Source of the DNA: Niastella koreensis GR20-10
GTDB taxonomy: Bacteria; Bacteroidota; Bacteroidia; Chitinophagales; Chitinophagaceae
DNA: 64,000 bases
Assembly: GCF_000246855.1 (NCBI RefSeq)
Contig: NC_016609.1
Span: forward strand, 3,844,001-3,908,000
Direction: 5' to 3'
Shown in pieces: positions 28,219-38,068 of this stretch (position 1 is the first letter of the stretch; every line of letters begins with the position of its first letter). A program made the position numbers and the translations under genes. The notes beneath the pieces were generated by a model. The model saw only the letters and a program-made list of their open reading frames with translations. It was not told the DNA's origin and ran no database searches.

Positions 28219-30377
28219 GCACTCATACTTTCAGCCGCCGCCGTTTTTTACAAACCAGTGGCACGCTTACGGGCGGTTTGCTGGTGTTGTTCTTTATTCC
28301 GGCCAGCGCCAAACGGCTGGGCGAAAAAATGGCTGGTACAGAAGATGTACTGTTTGCACCCAACGCCTATTTGAGTATTACGCCGGATAACAACATCAGA
28401 ATAATGCTGGCGCATGTGGAAATGGGTCAGGGCGTATGGACCACCTTGCCCATGCTGATGGCTGAGGAACTGGATTGTGACTGGAATAAAATAATTGTAG
28501 AACACGCCCCACCGGGTCAGCCGTTTGTACACACGGCTTATGGCATTCAGATAACAGGCGGCTCCAGCTCTACCTGGTCGGAGTTTGACCGGTACCGCAA
28601 CGCCGGTGCAACGGCAAGAGCCTTGTTGTTAACAGCAGCCGCCAATAAATTCAATGTGCCCGTTACCTCCCTGCGCACCGAAAAAGGATATGTAATCGCA
28701 GGCGACAAACGCGTCCCTTACGGCGAACTGGCTGAAGCTGCCAGCAAACTGCCGCCACCGGCAAGCGTTCAGTTAAAAGATAAAAAAGACTGGCAATACC
28801 TGGGCAAACCCATGCGGCGCCTCGATGCAAAAGCCAAAGCCAATGGGGAAGCCAAATTCGGGCTGGATGTAATCTTCCCGGATATGCTGGTAGCTGTAGT
28901 AGCGCATTCCCCGGTTTTTGGCGGAACCGTAAAAACCTTCGACGCCACCGCAGCCAAAGCGATCAAAGGCGTACGGGATGTAGTGAAAGTGCCTACCGGT
29001 GTGGCTGTGATAGCCGATCATTTCTGGGCGGCTAAAAAAGGAAGGGATGTGTTGAAAATTGACTGGGACCCGGGCGCCGGCAATAGCTTCGGCACAACCA
29101 CACAATTTGAGGAATACCGGAAACTGGCTGCCACCAAAGGCATTCCTGCCGGTAAAGCCGGAAGGGTTGATGAAGCGATGGGCAAAGCAACTAAAAAGAT
29201 CACGGCAGAATATGTGTTCCCTTACCTGGCGCATGCGCCCATGGAACCCCTGAACTGCACGGTTAAAATAACCGGTAATAGCGCCGAGATCTGGACCGGC
29301 ACCCAAATGCCGGGGCTCGATCAAATGGCGGCGGCAAAAATCCTGGGCTTTGAACCCAGCCAGGTAACCCTGCATGTACAGTTCCTGGGCGGGGGTTTTG
29401 GCAGAAGGGCCACGCCTACTGCCGATTTTGTAAGTGAAGCGGTACAGGTAGCTAAGGCAAGCGGAAAATTCATAAAGCTGGTGTGGTCGCGGGAAGATGA
29501 TATTCGCGGCGGGTATTACCGGCCGGCGTTTTTGCACCAGGTAAATATAGGAGTGGGCAACGATGGTATGCCCGCCGCGTGGCAGCATTCGATCGTTGGT
29601 CAGTCGATAGTGGCCGGTACGCCTTTTCAGGGCATGATAAAGGATGGCATAGATGCCACTTCGGTAGAAGGCGTAAACGATTCGCCCTACCTGGAATCAA
29701 TTCCCAATTATGCTTTTGAACTGCATTCGCCCAAAACCCCGGTCACTGTTTTGTGGTGGCGCTCTGTTGGGCATACCCACACTGCGTTTGTAATGGAAAC
29801 GCTGATAGATGAACTGGCTGCGGCCGCCGGCAAAGACCCGGTGGTGTATCGCCGCAGTCTGCTGAAAAGCAAACGGCACCTCGGCGTGCTGGAACTGGCT
29901 GCAGAGAAAGCGGGCTGGAACAATCCTTTACCCGCAGGTCAATTCCGGGGCATAGCCGTGCATGAATCGTTTGGCAGTTTTGTGGCGCAGGTGGCCGAGA
30001 TCTCCATTGACCAGGGTCAGTTGAAAGTACACCGCGTGGTTTGTGCGGTTGATTGCGGCACCGCCATCAACCCCGACGGCGTGCGGGCGCAAATGGAAAG
30101 TGGGATCATTTTCGGATTAACGGCGGTGTTGTATGGCGAGATCACGCTGGAAAACGGGAAAGTGCAGCAACGGAATTTTCATGATTATAAAATGCTGCGC
30201 ATGAACGAAGCGCCGCTGATGGAAGTGCACATCCTGGAAAGTGGCGAGAAAATGGGTGGCGCCGGTGAACCGGGCACTCCGCCTATAGCGCCTGCTGTTG
30301 CCAACGCCATATTTGCAGCTACCGGAAAGCGCGTGCGTCAATTACCATTAAAACCTTCTGATCTGAAAACAATGTGA
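28215..30377 (+). CDS. Molybdopterin-binding large subunit (isoquinoline 1-oxidoreductase beta type), Tat-exported
   Basis: The product is 720 aa. I chose ATG 28215 because it overlaps the previous stop, follows GGAGGTG, and gives a twin-arginine signal ([10 protein letters not shown] plus a hydrophobic stretch). The longer upstream frame is a shadow of the small subunit. Motifs include [21 protein letters not shown] and the C-terminal [18 protein letters not shown], which contains the catalytic glutamate of the xanthine-oxidase family. No FAD subunit gene is present, so electrons probably go to the diheme cytochrome encoded next. The substrate (an N-heterocycle or aldehyde) cannot be told from sequence. 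Confidence 0.92.
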   Translation: MSTHTFSRRRFLQTSGTLTGGLLVLFFIPASAKRLGEKMAGTEDVLFAPNAYLSITPDNNIRIMLAHVEMGQGVWTTLPMLMAEELDCDWNKIIVEHAPPGQPFVHTAYGIQITGGSSSTWSEFDRYRNAGATARALLLTAAANKFNVPVTSLRTEKGYVIAGDKRVPYGELAEAASKLPPPASVQLKDKKDWQYLGKPMRRLDAKAKANGEAKFGLDVIFPDMLVAVVAHSPVFGGTVKTFDATAAKAIKGVRDVVKVPTGVAVIADHFWAAKKGRDVLKIDWDPGAGNSFGTTTQFEEYRKLAATKGIPAGKAGRVDEAMGKATKKITAEYVFPYLAHAPMEPLNCTVKITGNSAEIWTGTQMPGLDQMAAAKILGFEPSQVTLHVQFLGGGFGRRATPTADFVSEAVQVAKASGKFIKLVWSREDDIRGGYYRPAFLHQVNIGVGNDGMPAAWQHSIVGQSIVAGTPFQGMIKDGIDATSVEGVNDSPYLESIPNYAFELHSPKTPVTVLWWRSVGHTHTAFVMETLIDELAAAAGKDPVVYRRSLLKSKRHLGVLELAAEKAGWNNPLPAGQFRGIAVHESFGSFVAQVAEISIDQGQLKVHRVVCAVDCGTAINPDGVRAQMESGIIFGLTAVLYGEITLENGKVQQRNFHDYKMLRMNEAPLMEVHILESGEKMGGAGEPGTPPIAPAVANAIFAATGKRVRQLPLKPSDLKTM

Positions 30378-30394
30378 TAATCAGCAAATTCGAT

Positions 30395-30410
30395 AATCCC
30401 GATAAATCGG
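30395..30410. repeat. 16-bp palindrome between hydroxylase and cytochrome genes
   Basis: TCCCGATAAATCGGGA forms a 7-bp stem with a 2-nt centre, in the 47-bp gap before the cytochrome ATG at 30425. It may tune expression between the two genes or be a common extragenic element. Confidence 0.4.
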
Positions 30411-30424
30411 GACAAGTTATGATA

Positions 30425-31000
30425 ATGAAAACTACCATCGGCATCCTATGTATGTTCTTTGCTTTGGCAGTAGCGTCTCTGTCATTTACAGGCAAAAACA
30501 ACAAAGCCAGCAATGACCGCATTGCTTCGCAGCATGCTTTTTTACAGGTATACAAGGTGTTTATGTCGCCCCGCTGTATGAACTGCCATCCGGCAGGCGA
30601 TGTGCCCCTGAATGGGAACGACAATCATTTGCACCCACAGGGCGTAAAACGCGGCGTAGATGGCAAGGGGCTGTATGCCCTGAAATGCGCCAACTGTCAC
30701 CAGTCGAAAAACACCCCGGGGCTGAATATGCCGCCCGGTGTACCCGATTGGCATTTGCCACCTGCTGAGATGAAGATGGTGTTCCAGGGTAAAACAGCCC
30801 ATGAGCTGGCCTTACAAATAAAAGACCCAAAACAAAATGGCGGCAAATCGCTGCAGGCCCTGATAGCGCATATGAAAACCGACCTGGTTTTGTGGGCCTG
30901 GAACCCGGGTGAAGGCAGAACCACGCCGCCGCTCTCTTATAACGAGTTTTATAATCAGTTTAAGCTGTGGATTGACAAAGGGGCTGTTGTACCTGAATAA
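30425..31000 (+). CDS. Diheme cytochrome c, electron acceptor of the molybdenum hydroxylase
   Basis: The product is 191 aa from ATG 30425 (MKTTIGILCMFFALAVASLS signal peptide); a longer GTG-initiated frame overlaps the previous gene and the palindrome and is less likely. Two c-type heme sites are present: CMNCH at 51-55 and CANCH at 88-92. Both lie in the first half; candidate axial Met residues include those in LNMPPG and PPAEMKM. It is periplasmic. Its position directly after the two hydroxylase subunits is usual in Bacteroidota, where this protein replaces the flavin subunit as electron outlet. Confidence 0.88.
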   Translation: MKTTIGILCMFFALAVASLSFTGKNNKASNDRIASQHAFLQVYKVFMSPRCMNCHPAGDVPLNGNDNHLHPQGVKRGVDGKGLYALKCANCHQSKNTPGLNMPPGVPDWHLPPAEMKMVFQGKTAHELALQIKDPKQNGGKSLQALIAHMKTDLVLWAWNPGEGRTTPPLSYNEFYNQFKLWIDKGAVVPE

Positions 31001-31065
31001 CCAATAGACAATGGACAATCGGCAAGCGTTCATGTATTTATTGGCTCTTGTCTATTGCCTATTGG
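31001..31065. terminator. Imperfect hairpin after the cytochrome gene
   Basis: CCAATAGACAATGGACAATC pairs imperfectly with TCTTGTCTATTGCCTATTGG across about 20 bp of loop. It lies immediately after the stop codon and probably ends the hydroxylase operon. The rest of the gap up to 31388 (about 320 bp, AT-rich) shows no supported feature. Confidence 0.4.
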
Positions 31066-31388
31066 CATTTGCTGTTTAATCAGGTAAATTACCATTGTAC
31101 TTATCAAGCAACTCAATACTTATTTGCCACTTTATATAAAATTTAATATACAGGAATAAAGCCATTTTGCTATTCCCGTGTTACTCCATTGCCATAATCA
31201 GGTCAAATGTTATTATTACAACAATAATTGCCATTGCCTTTTGTCAAATTGTGACATACTGTTGTTTGTAACTATATAAGGCATGCTTTACGATAAACTT
31301 ATCTGGTCCCCACTTGCTACTCTATGACATAGATTCCAATGTCTTTATTTCTTTAAAAATCTTTCTATGATATTTTAAATTTTAAAGC

Positions 31389-31667
31389 ATGAAAAAATGG
31401 AAAGTAATTTTCATATCCATTGCAATTGTAGTGGGTATCGGGGGCGCTTATGCTTCTTATAAACAGGATGGCATTTGTTCGTTCTATATCCAGTACCGGT
31501 ATACTGGAGGCACCTATGTACCTGCGGGCGAAGAAGGTATAGATTATGCCTGTGTTGGCGGCATAGGCATCTGTACGTACTACCAGCCAAGCCCGTCGAG
31601 CGGCTATCTCCCCTGTCACTTCGGCTTTTATACTCCATTAGGTGATGAATTAAAAGCTAAAAAATAA
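31389..31667 (+). CDS. Small exported cysteine-containing protein (DUF6520-like)
   Basis: The product is 92 aa with a signal peptide (MKKWKVIFISIAIVVGIGGAYA). The mature 70 residues have four Cys (DGICSFY, YACVGG, GICTYY, LPCHFG), probably two disulfides, and many Gly/Tyr. Size and layout resemble the DUF6520 group of short Bacteroidota exported proteins. Function is unknown. The stop is only 2 bp from the convergent SusD stop at 31670. Confidence 0.55.
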   Translation: MKKWKVIFISIAIVVGIGGAYASYKQDGICSFYIQYRYTGGTYVPAGEEGIDYACVGGIGICTYYQPSPSSGYLPCHFGFYTPLGDELKAKK

Positions 31668-31669
31668 AG

Positions 31670-33043
31670 TCAATATTCGTTTTGTTTTATCTGACTGTTT
31701 TTACTTAACCGGAGTACCTGCTCCGGTATCGGTAATGCAAATTTCAAGTCGTTGGGCGGCAGCTCATAGGTATTTCCCTGCACTGTGCGTAACAGTGAAT
31801 GCGATTGCGGTGTTTGGTTTAACCGCCGCACATCAGTATACCTGAGTCCGCGAAAGACTAGCTCCTTTCTTCGCTCCTGGAGTATTACATTCAGCGCATC
31901 TTCGGGTGACGCTGCCGTGTAGGAAATATATTGTCCTGCCTTCCAACGGCTTTTTAATAATTTATTTAAATAGTACATCGCGTTATTTACATCACCCTGA
32001 CGAGCCAGACATTCCGCCATAATAAGATACAATTCAGCTACACCCAATCCGGTAAATGGTTCTATTTTTCCATAATAACCAGGTTTAAACCCGGCGGTCG
32101 AGGATCTTGTAAAAAACACGGTACGCCGCAAATCCCCCGTCTTGTATAAAGCCAACAAAGTTGGCTCAACCAATGCCTGCCTATTGACGATAGCATCATA
32201 TAACACATCATCATCGCTTGGCATCTTGCTTTGATAAAGCGTTTCTGCATTGGTAGCGCTCACAAGTAAAGTTGCATTCGCAATGACTGCATTAAAATCG
32301 ATCAATGAGTCATATCCAGCCAATGAATTTTTCGCTGCACTTAATGCCTGGCCCCAGGCGCCCATACTTAAATAAACCCGGGCCAGTAAAGCATAAGCTG
32401 CAGGCTTACAGCTTCGATTGCGATGCAGCTGGTCGATAGCGGGGGGCAGCAGATCAACAGCCTTCAACAAATCATTTATGATTGTGTCATAAGTAACCTC
32501 TATAGTCCTTCGTTTCAACCCTTCATCCGGATCAATAGTGAGCCGGAGGGGAATACCAGTCGCCTCTGCAGCAGTTGCCGCATTGTAAGGCAGCGCGAAT
32601 ACCTGGGCTACATTAAAAAACGCAAAGCTGCGTTTAAAATAAGCATCTCCTTCCAGGGGATTTAAGATCTTATCATCAATGCTACCCCGTAACTTTTTTA
32701 TTCCCGCCAGCACATTGTTGGTATAGTAAGCCTGGGTGTAGGCATTGTTCCAGTCGGGCACTACCTCATCGTCCTCAAAATTAAAGCGCTGATACCGGTA
32801 GGCGTTCGCAATGCTTTGTTTCATACCCGTTAAAGCAGCATCTGTAAAATAAAATTCATCGGCACAGATAAAATTTAAAGAAGTAGTAGGTCCAAATACA
32901 TCTTCATTATCCAGCAGGCCCTGCATATCACCAGGCGTGGTAGGTACAATAAGTGCAGTCCCCTGCTTTTCTGTTAATAAGTCCTTTTTTTGACAGGCGG
33001 TTATTTGTAAAACGATTAATATAATTGCGACTGTATATTTCAT
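31670..33043 (-). CDS. SusD/RagB-family outer-membrane lipoprotein (sigma-regulated pair)
   Basis: The product is 457 aa from ATG 33043; the signal sequence MKYTVAIILIVLQITACQKK has a good lipobox (ITAC), while the longer frame adds 11 residues and overlaps the SusC gene. It is a helical TPR-type SusD fold with DNEDVFGPTTS, YYTNNVLAGIKKL, ALLARVYLSMGAWGQAL and the terminal RRKELVFRGLRYTDVRRL motif. It binds nutrient at the cell surface as lid of the SusC channel encoded just upstream (20 bp). Substrate unknown. Confidence 0.88.
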   Translation of the reverse strand: MKYTVAIILIVLQITACQKKDLLTEKQGTALIVPTTPGDMQGLLDNEDVFGPTTSLNFICADEFYFTDAALTGMKQSIANAYRYQRFNFEDDEVVPDWNNAYTQAYYTNNVLAGIKKLRGSIDDKILNPLEGDAYFKRSFAFFNVAQVFALPYNAATAAEATGIPLRLTIDPDEGLKRRTIEVTYDTIINDLLKAVDLLPPAIDQLHRNRSCKPAAYALLARVYLSMGAWGQALSAAKNSLAGYDSLIDFNAVIANATLLVSATNAETLYQSKMPSDDDVLYDAIVNRQALVEPTLLALYKTGDLRRTVFFTRSSTAGFKPGYYGKIEPFTGLGVAELYLIMAECLARQGDVNNAMYYLNKLLKSRWKAGQYISYTAASPEDALNVILQERRKELVFRGLRYTDVRRLNQTPQSHSLLRTVQGNTYELPPNDLKFALPIPEQVLRLSKNSQIKQNEY

Positions 33044-33063
33044 ACTATAATTACACTTTAAAG

Positions 33064-36000
33064 TTAGAAAACGCATTTCATCCCTACTGTAACGCTCCTG
33101 GGCTCAGGACTGCCCGTGAGATAATCCGGATCTATCTTTCCTGGTGCTGCCTTCCAGATAAAGCCCAGGTTATTGCCGATCAAATAAAAACTCATCGCCT
33201 GCAGCCTGCATTTCTTCAGCATGGTTGCAGGAATACTATAGCTCAACGACACATCGTGCAACCGCAGCTGATCTCCTTTTTCTACCAGCACCTGGGTGTT
33301 GCTGTAAAACAAATTCCTGGCAGGATCAGTATTCAGCGAGGGCACATAGGTGTTGGTTTCATCTCCCGGGTGCTGCCAACGCATGGAATAATCATCCAGG
33401 CCTGCCGCAGACGCATTTAATGGCTCGTTGTAGTTGACCGAGCTTCGCCTGAAATAATATTTTGCTTTAAAGATCAGTGTAGCCCCGAAGGTAAACCGGC
33501 CATACCCAAGGGATGTATATAAACTGCCAAAATAAACAGGCACCGACGAACCGGCACGCAAAAGACTATTAGGAGAAGAAGACTGAATGGAATCGTAGTT
33601 CTTGCTCAACTGCCCATTCAGATACCCCCGGGGATCACCGGCAGTATCCAACCCACCCCACTTATAAGCGTACAGGGAGTAAACTGATGCGCCAGTATTC
33701 GGGCTTAAAAAGCCAGCATCTGTATAATACCAGGCTTCTTTAAAAGGGTTATCATAACGGGTAACCTTATTGGTGGTTTTACTGATCAGCAACAAATTAT
33801 TCAGCCGCCATTTACGGCCAAAGGCATGATTGGTTGCCAAACTGAAATCGAACCCGTTGCCTACCATAGCGGCATTGTTACCCCAGAAAAAGCTACTGCC
33901 CAGGGTCGGGTCCTGGGCGCCCGGCGCCAATAATAAGGTTGACTTCCGTTGATAGTATTCAAAACTTAACTCCCATTGCCGCCTCCGGTCTGCCAGTTCT
34001 ATGCAGGCATTAAATAAACCGCTTCTTTCCCAACGGAGATAAGGATTATCGGGATTGATAATTTCCATGGGAATGGCATTATACCGGTTGGCTGGCCCCG
34101 CTACAGCAGTAGTATACGCCGTGGTCCGTTTGTCTACATTACCACTATAGCCAAACGAGGCCCGGATAGTGCAGTAAGGCAAAAATGAAAAAGGATAAAA
34201 CGATTCATCCCCTGCATTCCATTTCCCCCCTATAGAACAAAGCGGAATAGTCTGATTATTTGTTTTCACCCCAAACAAATTGGATTGATCCATGCGCCCG
34301 CTGACCGTTACCATATACCGGCGCCACACGGTAATTGCGGCATTCAAAAACACAGAAGGATAAAAATCAAAACCGGAACCGGCATGATTGTAATTAGGGA
34401 CCAGGTCAGTGGAACTATTATCGTAGAACAAGGGATAACGCGCATCGAATTTTGTCCCCGGAGTAGCCCTGTTGAGATCGCCAAAATACCCGAAATACCG
34501 CATCACGGAGCTGTCGGTTTTAAACTTTGCATACTCCACTCCACCTAATGCCGAGATGCGAAAATTCCGGTGTTTATTCCATTCATAATTGATCTGTAAA
34601 CGCGCTTTATTGGCGGTGTATTCATTGGTTTCCAGGTCCAACACGCCGCCCAACGGAACAAGATATTGCGCCACCCCGCCGTTATTCACAGCAAACCTGT
34701 TTTGTAAATTGCGCGCATAATAGGAAGCCGCTCCCTTGAGCGTATTTATTTCATCTGAACCCTCCTGGCGTTCATAGATCAGCAGCACATTTAAATTACG
34801 GGAAATATTTAATTTACCTGTAAAGGTCAACCGCGTATGCCGCCCTTTTTTAAAAACTGCATTCGCCCGGTATTCCTGCCAGGGACGGTAAGCCCAATCC
34901 TGTAACACGTTCTCCACACTGGCCTTATAGGAGTCTTTCAGATCACGCGGAACTTCTCCGGGACCACCATTTGCATTCTCCAATTCAGAATAGGGATACA
35001 AGCCGTCGGGCATGGGATGTACCCTGGACCGGTTGTCGGTAAAGAAACCCTGAATGCCGAACTCGTAGCGACGCTTACTGTAGGTGAGATTACCGGTTAC
35101 CGTGGTTCGCTGGCGGTAGGAATTTACCTGGGTCATCTTTTCATTTTCAAAACCACCGCCTACATAGTATTTCAGGTTTTCAGAGCCACCGGTAAGGCTC
35201 AGCGTATGCCGGTTGATTAATCCTGGCTGATACAACAACCGGTTCAGTTCATTGCGTACATCCTTTGCACCCAATTGTTCCAGTTGTGCATTCTTTTCCT
35301 TTTCGGTAATAAGCCCCATTTTTGCCTGTTGCAGTATGTCCACGTCCGGTGGCACCAACAAATAGCTGGAGTTCAGCATGTCGTCATAAAAACCATGCAC
35401 AAAAAGATTACTGTTGAGGTCAAGATATTCTTTTGAGCTAAGCGCCGGCAGGTACCAAAGGTCGGGCTTTGCCGTTACGGTAAGCGAACTGCCCAGTTCA
35501 AGGATGGGTTTCTGCACGTCACTTCCCTTTTTGGTGGTCAGCACCACTACCCCATTACCGGCACGAGCCCCCCATATCGAGGTGGCTGCCGCATCCTTCA
35601 ACACGGTAATGTTTTCGATGTCGTTGGGATTGATATTCGCGATATCGCCATAGTAAGGCAGGTTATCCAGCACATACAAGGGCTCCGTATTGGCCGAGAT
35701 AGTGCTTTGCCCGCGGATAGAGATAAACGGAAGGTTGGTGCCCGGCATGCGGTTCTTGTTCAGCAGGAGGCCCGGCGCCCGGCCTTCCATTTTGGTGAGG
35801 ATGGATGTAGCAACCTGCCGTTCCAGTGTTTTTTTTGAAATGGTGGCGTAAGAGCCGGTGGCGCGTTCTTTGGGGAGCATCTGGTAACCCGTGTTGATCC
35901 TGATGACAGTATCCTGTGTAACGGGATTGATCTTTAATTTAAATGTATCCTTCGTATTACCATACTGATAATGGGTCTCAGACTCATACCCTATACAACT

Positions 36001-36453
36001 ACAAATGATAAAAGGATTACAGGTGCCTTCCTTCAGGATAAACTCCCCGTTCTTATTTGTTTTACCAAAACGATTGGCGCTTGTTACCGTCACTCCTTCC
36101 AGGGGTATACCTTCCCAATTGGTTACCTGCACCGTTACGTCACGTGGAACCACCATAATAGTGCGCGGTGACAGGTTATATGTTACAGGCTGATTTTTGA
36201 AGATGGAGTCAAGTACCTCTACGAGCGTAGCATTGTCTATATTGATATTGACAGGAACCGTGTAATTCTTACATTCGGCATCCATTATATACCCCAGTCC
36301 GTTACTATTAGCCAGATCCCGGATCACAACAGAAAGGGATTTGTTGCTATAGCGAACGGAGATGTAATGCGGTGAAACGCGCTGTTGGCTTTGGCTATAC
36401 CCTGCCGTTTCTGCAAATAAGCAAAACACGGCAGCAATCAAATATGTTTTCAT
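33064..36453 (-). CDS. SusC/RagA TonB-dependent receptor with STN signalling domain
   Basis: The product is 1129 aa from ATG 36453, chosen for its signal peptide (MKTYLIAAVFCLFAETAGYSQ). An STN domain follows (ISVRYSNKSLSVVIRDLA to RTIMVVPRDV), then a carboxypeptidase-like domain, the plug (SIRGQSTISANTEPLYVLDN, NITVLKDAAATSIWGARAGNGV), and a 22-strand-type barrel ending GMKCVF. The STN domain is the part that passes the substrate-bound signal to a FecR anti-sigma factor; FecR and ECF sigma genes lie just upstream in the same orientation. It is therefore a transducing receptor that likely controls its own operon. Confidence 0.92.
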   Translation of the reverse strand: MKTYLIAAVFCLFAETAGYSQSQQRVSPHYISVRYSNKSLSVVIRDLANSNGLGYIMDAECKNYTVPVNINIDNATLVEVLDSIFKNQPVTYNLSPRTIMVVPRDVTVQVTNWEGIPLEGVTVTSANRFGKTNKNGEFILKEGTCNPFIICSCIGYESETHYQYGNTKDTFKLKINPVTQDTVIRINTGYQMLPKERATGSYATISKKTLERQVATSILTKMEGRAPGLLLNKNRMPGTNLPFISIRGQSTISANTEPLYVLDNLPYYGDIANINPNDIENITVLKDAAATSIWGARAGNGVVVLTTKKGSDVQKPILELGSSLTVTAKPDLWYLPALSSKEYLDLNSNLFVHGFYDDMLNSSYLLVPPDVDILQQAKMGLITEKEKNAQLEQLGAKDVRNELNRLLYQPGLINRHTLSLTGGSENLKYYVGGGFENEKMTQVNSYRQRTTVTGNLTYSKRRYEFGIQGFFTDNRSRVHPMPDGLYPYSELENANGGPGEVPRDLKDSYKASVENVLQDWAYRPWQEYRANAVFKKGRHTRLTFTGKLNISRNLNVLLIYERQEGSDEINTLKGAASYYARNLQNRFAVNNGGVAQYLVPLGGVLDLETNEYTANKARLQINYEWNKHRNFRISALGGVEYAKFKTDSSVMRYFGYFGDLNRATPGTKFDARYPLFYDNSSTDLVPNYNHAGSGFDFYPSVFLNAAITVWRRYMVTVSGRMDQSNLFGVKTNNQTIPLCSIGGKWNAGDESFYPFSFLPYCTIRASFGYSGNVDKRTTAYTTAVAGPANRYNAIPMEIINPDNPYLRWERSGLFNACIELADRRRQWELSFEYYQRKSTLLLAPGAQDPTLGSSFFWGNNAAMVGNGFDFSLATNHAFGRKWRLNNLLLISKTTNKVTRYDNPFKEAWYYTDAGFLSPNTGASVYSLYAYKWGGLDTAGDPRGYLNGQLSKNYDSIQSSSPNSLLRAGSSVPVYFGSLYTSLGYGRFTFGATLIFKAKYYFRRSSVNYNEPLNASAAGLDDYSMRWQHPGDETNTYVPSLNTDPARNLFYSNTQVLVEKGDQLRLHDVSLSYSIPATMLKKCRLQAMSFYLIGNNLGFIWKAAPGKIDPDYLTGSPEPRSVTVGMKCVF

Positions 36454-36804
36454 TGGCCCTAACCTTAACCGACTGGCCGAACAGCAAATTACATTGTGAT
36501 GTGAGATCGCAAATAAATCTGCCCCCGACAAGCAGGTTATTTTAGTAAATAAAGAATGTTTAAAAAATTATCAACCACCTCAGATCGCTCTTGCCACCTC
36601 CTGCGAACCTTTGCAGGCCCGCAGGGATGTGAGAGCTGTCATTACTACCAATTGAAACAAATGACAGGAAGGATAAGGGTCACTGTCGGAAAAGGTTAAA
36701 GCTTAATAGGATTGGCGTAAGCCCAAAGTTTAAATGGCTAAGGATTTGATGGAAGACTCATTAGATGCAGCATTGCTCCGGAGTTAAGGTTGTTATGGTA
36801 ATGG
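36454..36804. other. 351-bp gap between FecR and SusC genes
   Basis: No gene. It should contain the ECF-sigma-dependent promoter of the SusC/SusD pair, but I cannot assign its boxes. A stretch at about 36695-36750 (AAAGCTTAATAGG, AAGCCCAAAGTTTAAATGG) looks like half of the hairpin element seen at 27576-27657. Confidence 0.4.
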
Positions 36805-37980
36805 TTAAGGTTTTATAATTATTTTATTGCCTTCTTTGATAAATCTTATACCGGTGCGTTCCTGTAAAACCCCCAGAATATATTCTACAGGATCCTTGCG
36901 GTAAAAGGTGCCGTCAAAGGTTTTATTTGGCAAATCTCCTTTGTATTCCACATCGAGGTTATACCTGCGTCCCAACTGATCGAGGATGGTTCTAAGATCA
37001 TCATTCTCGAACAGAAAGGCGCCATTCTTCCAGGCTATGGCCTTTTTTATCGCTGATGAATCTGTAACCTTCTCCAGTTTCTTCTTTCTGGTAAGCACCG
37101 CCTGTTCGCCCGGTTTCAGGGACAGGTTCTGTTTACCTGCCGTCACTTTCACACTTCCTTCCAATAAGGAGGTTTTTACATCTTCATCCGGATAGGCCTG
37201 TACATTGAACCTGGTGCCATAGACCTGTATTTTCATACCCGATGCATGTACATAAAATGGGCGGGCGTCTTTTGCCACTTCAAACCAGGCTTCGCCATTT
37301 ATCGATACCTGGCGGTCGTTACCACCAAATGCCGCGGCAAAGAAAACTGTAGAGGCGCTGTTCAACACTACTTTACTGCCATCGGGCAACCGCAACCGGT
37401 AATACCCGCCCCTCAGCGTTTGCACGGTATCAGGTAGTGGGATGTCGCTACGCCGGGCAGACGAGTATACCAGTTCACTGTCGTTCTTGGTTACGGGCAC
37501 ACCACTTGAGTACGCCACGCCATTCTTTAAATCGTCGAGAGATACCGCCAGGCCGGCAGCCCGCTTCCAAACTGCTTTTTCAGATTTAGGTTCATTACTG
37601 GCATATTGTGTTTTGGCCGGGGCAGGCGTAACCGTTGCAGTGGTTTGGGCCGCCGGTTTAATAAAGAAATACCAGGCCGCAATACCAGCAAGTGGCAGCA
37701 CCACTGCAGCAACCCTGGCATATCTTTTCCAGCCAATACTTTTATTGTTGAAGTGGTAAGCCGCTTTTATTTGCTGCCAGGAGGCAGGCATATGCCTGTC
37801 AGCTTCCTCCAGCTTTTTTACTTCCGCCTCCATTCGCGGAGGATCCATCATTTCCTCAAAGAGCTTTTGTTTGCCCGGCTCCTGAAGAATCCGGTTTAGT
37901 TCAAAACTTTCTGTTTCGGAAAGGTCATGTGTCAGGCGCTTGAATGCTAATTCAGCTAACCTGTTGTTCGTAGTAGCCAT
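36805..37980 (-). CDS. FecR-family anti-sigma factor
   Basis: The product is 391 aa. A cytoplasmic N-terminal part of about 85 residues binds the sigma factor, one transmembrane helix follows (88-107), and a periplasmic FecR domain contains LRLPDGSKVVLNSAS, VSINGEAWFEVAKD and GTRFNVQAYPDE. The end has the DUF4974-type module (FENDDLRTILDQLGRRYNL to KIIIKP), which contacts the STN domain of the receptor. It lies between the sigma gene and the STN-SusC gene, the standard order. Confidence 0.93.
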   Translation of the reverse strand: MATTNNRLAELAFKRLTHDLSETESFELNRILQEPGKQKLFEEMMDPPRMEAEVKKLEEADRHMPASWQQIKAAYHFNNKSIGWKRYARVAAVVLPLAGIAAWYFFIKPAAQTTATVTPAPAKTQYASNEPKSEKAVWKRAAGLAVSLDDLKNGVAYSSGVPVTKNDSELVYSSARRSDIPLPDTVQTLRGGYYRLRLPDGSKVVLNSASTVFFAAAFGGNDRQVSINGEAWFEVAKDARPFYVHASGMKIQVYGTRFNVQAYPDEDVKTSLLEGSVKVTAGKQNLSLKPGEQAVLTRKKKLEKVTDSSAIKKAIAWKNGAFLFENDDLRTILDQLGRRYNLDVEYKGDLPNKTFDGTFYRKDPVEYILGVLQERTGIRFIKEGNKIIIKP

Positions 37981-38068
37981 AATGGTGATATTACCTGTTA
38001 CCTATAAAAGAAAAAAAATCAGCTGCTACTTCTCATTTTCCTGTAACTTTTTTTTAAAAAAGATGGGA

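Noticed and set aside
28773-29588. 271-codon minus-strand frame
   Set aside because: A shadow of the molybdopterin subunit gene, which has clear motifs on the plus strand; similar long shadows at 24183-24641, 49474-50160 and 52736-53518 were dropped for the same reason.
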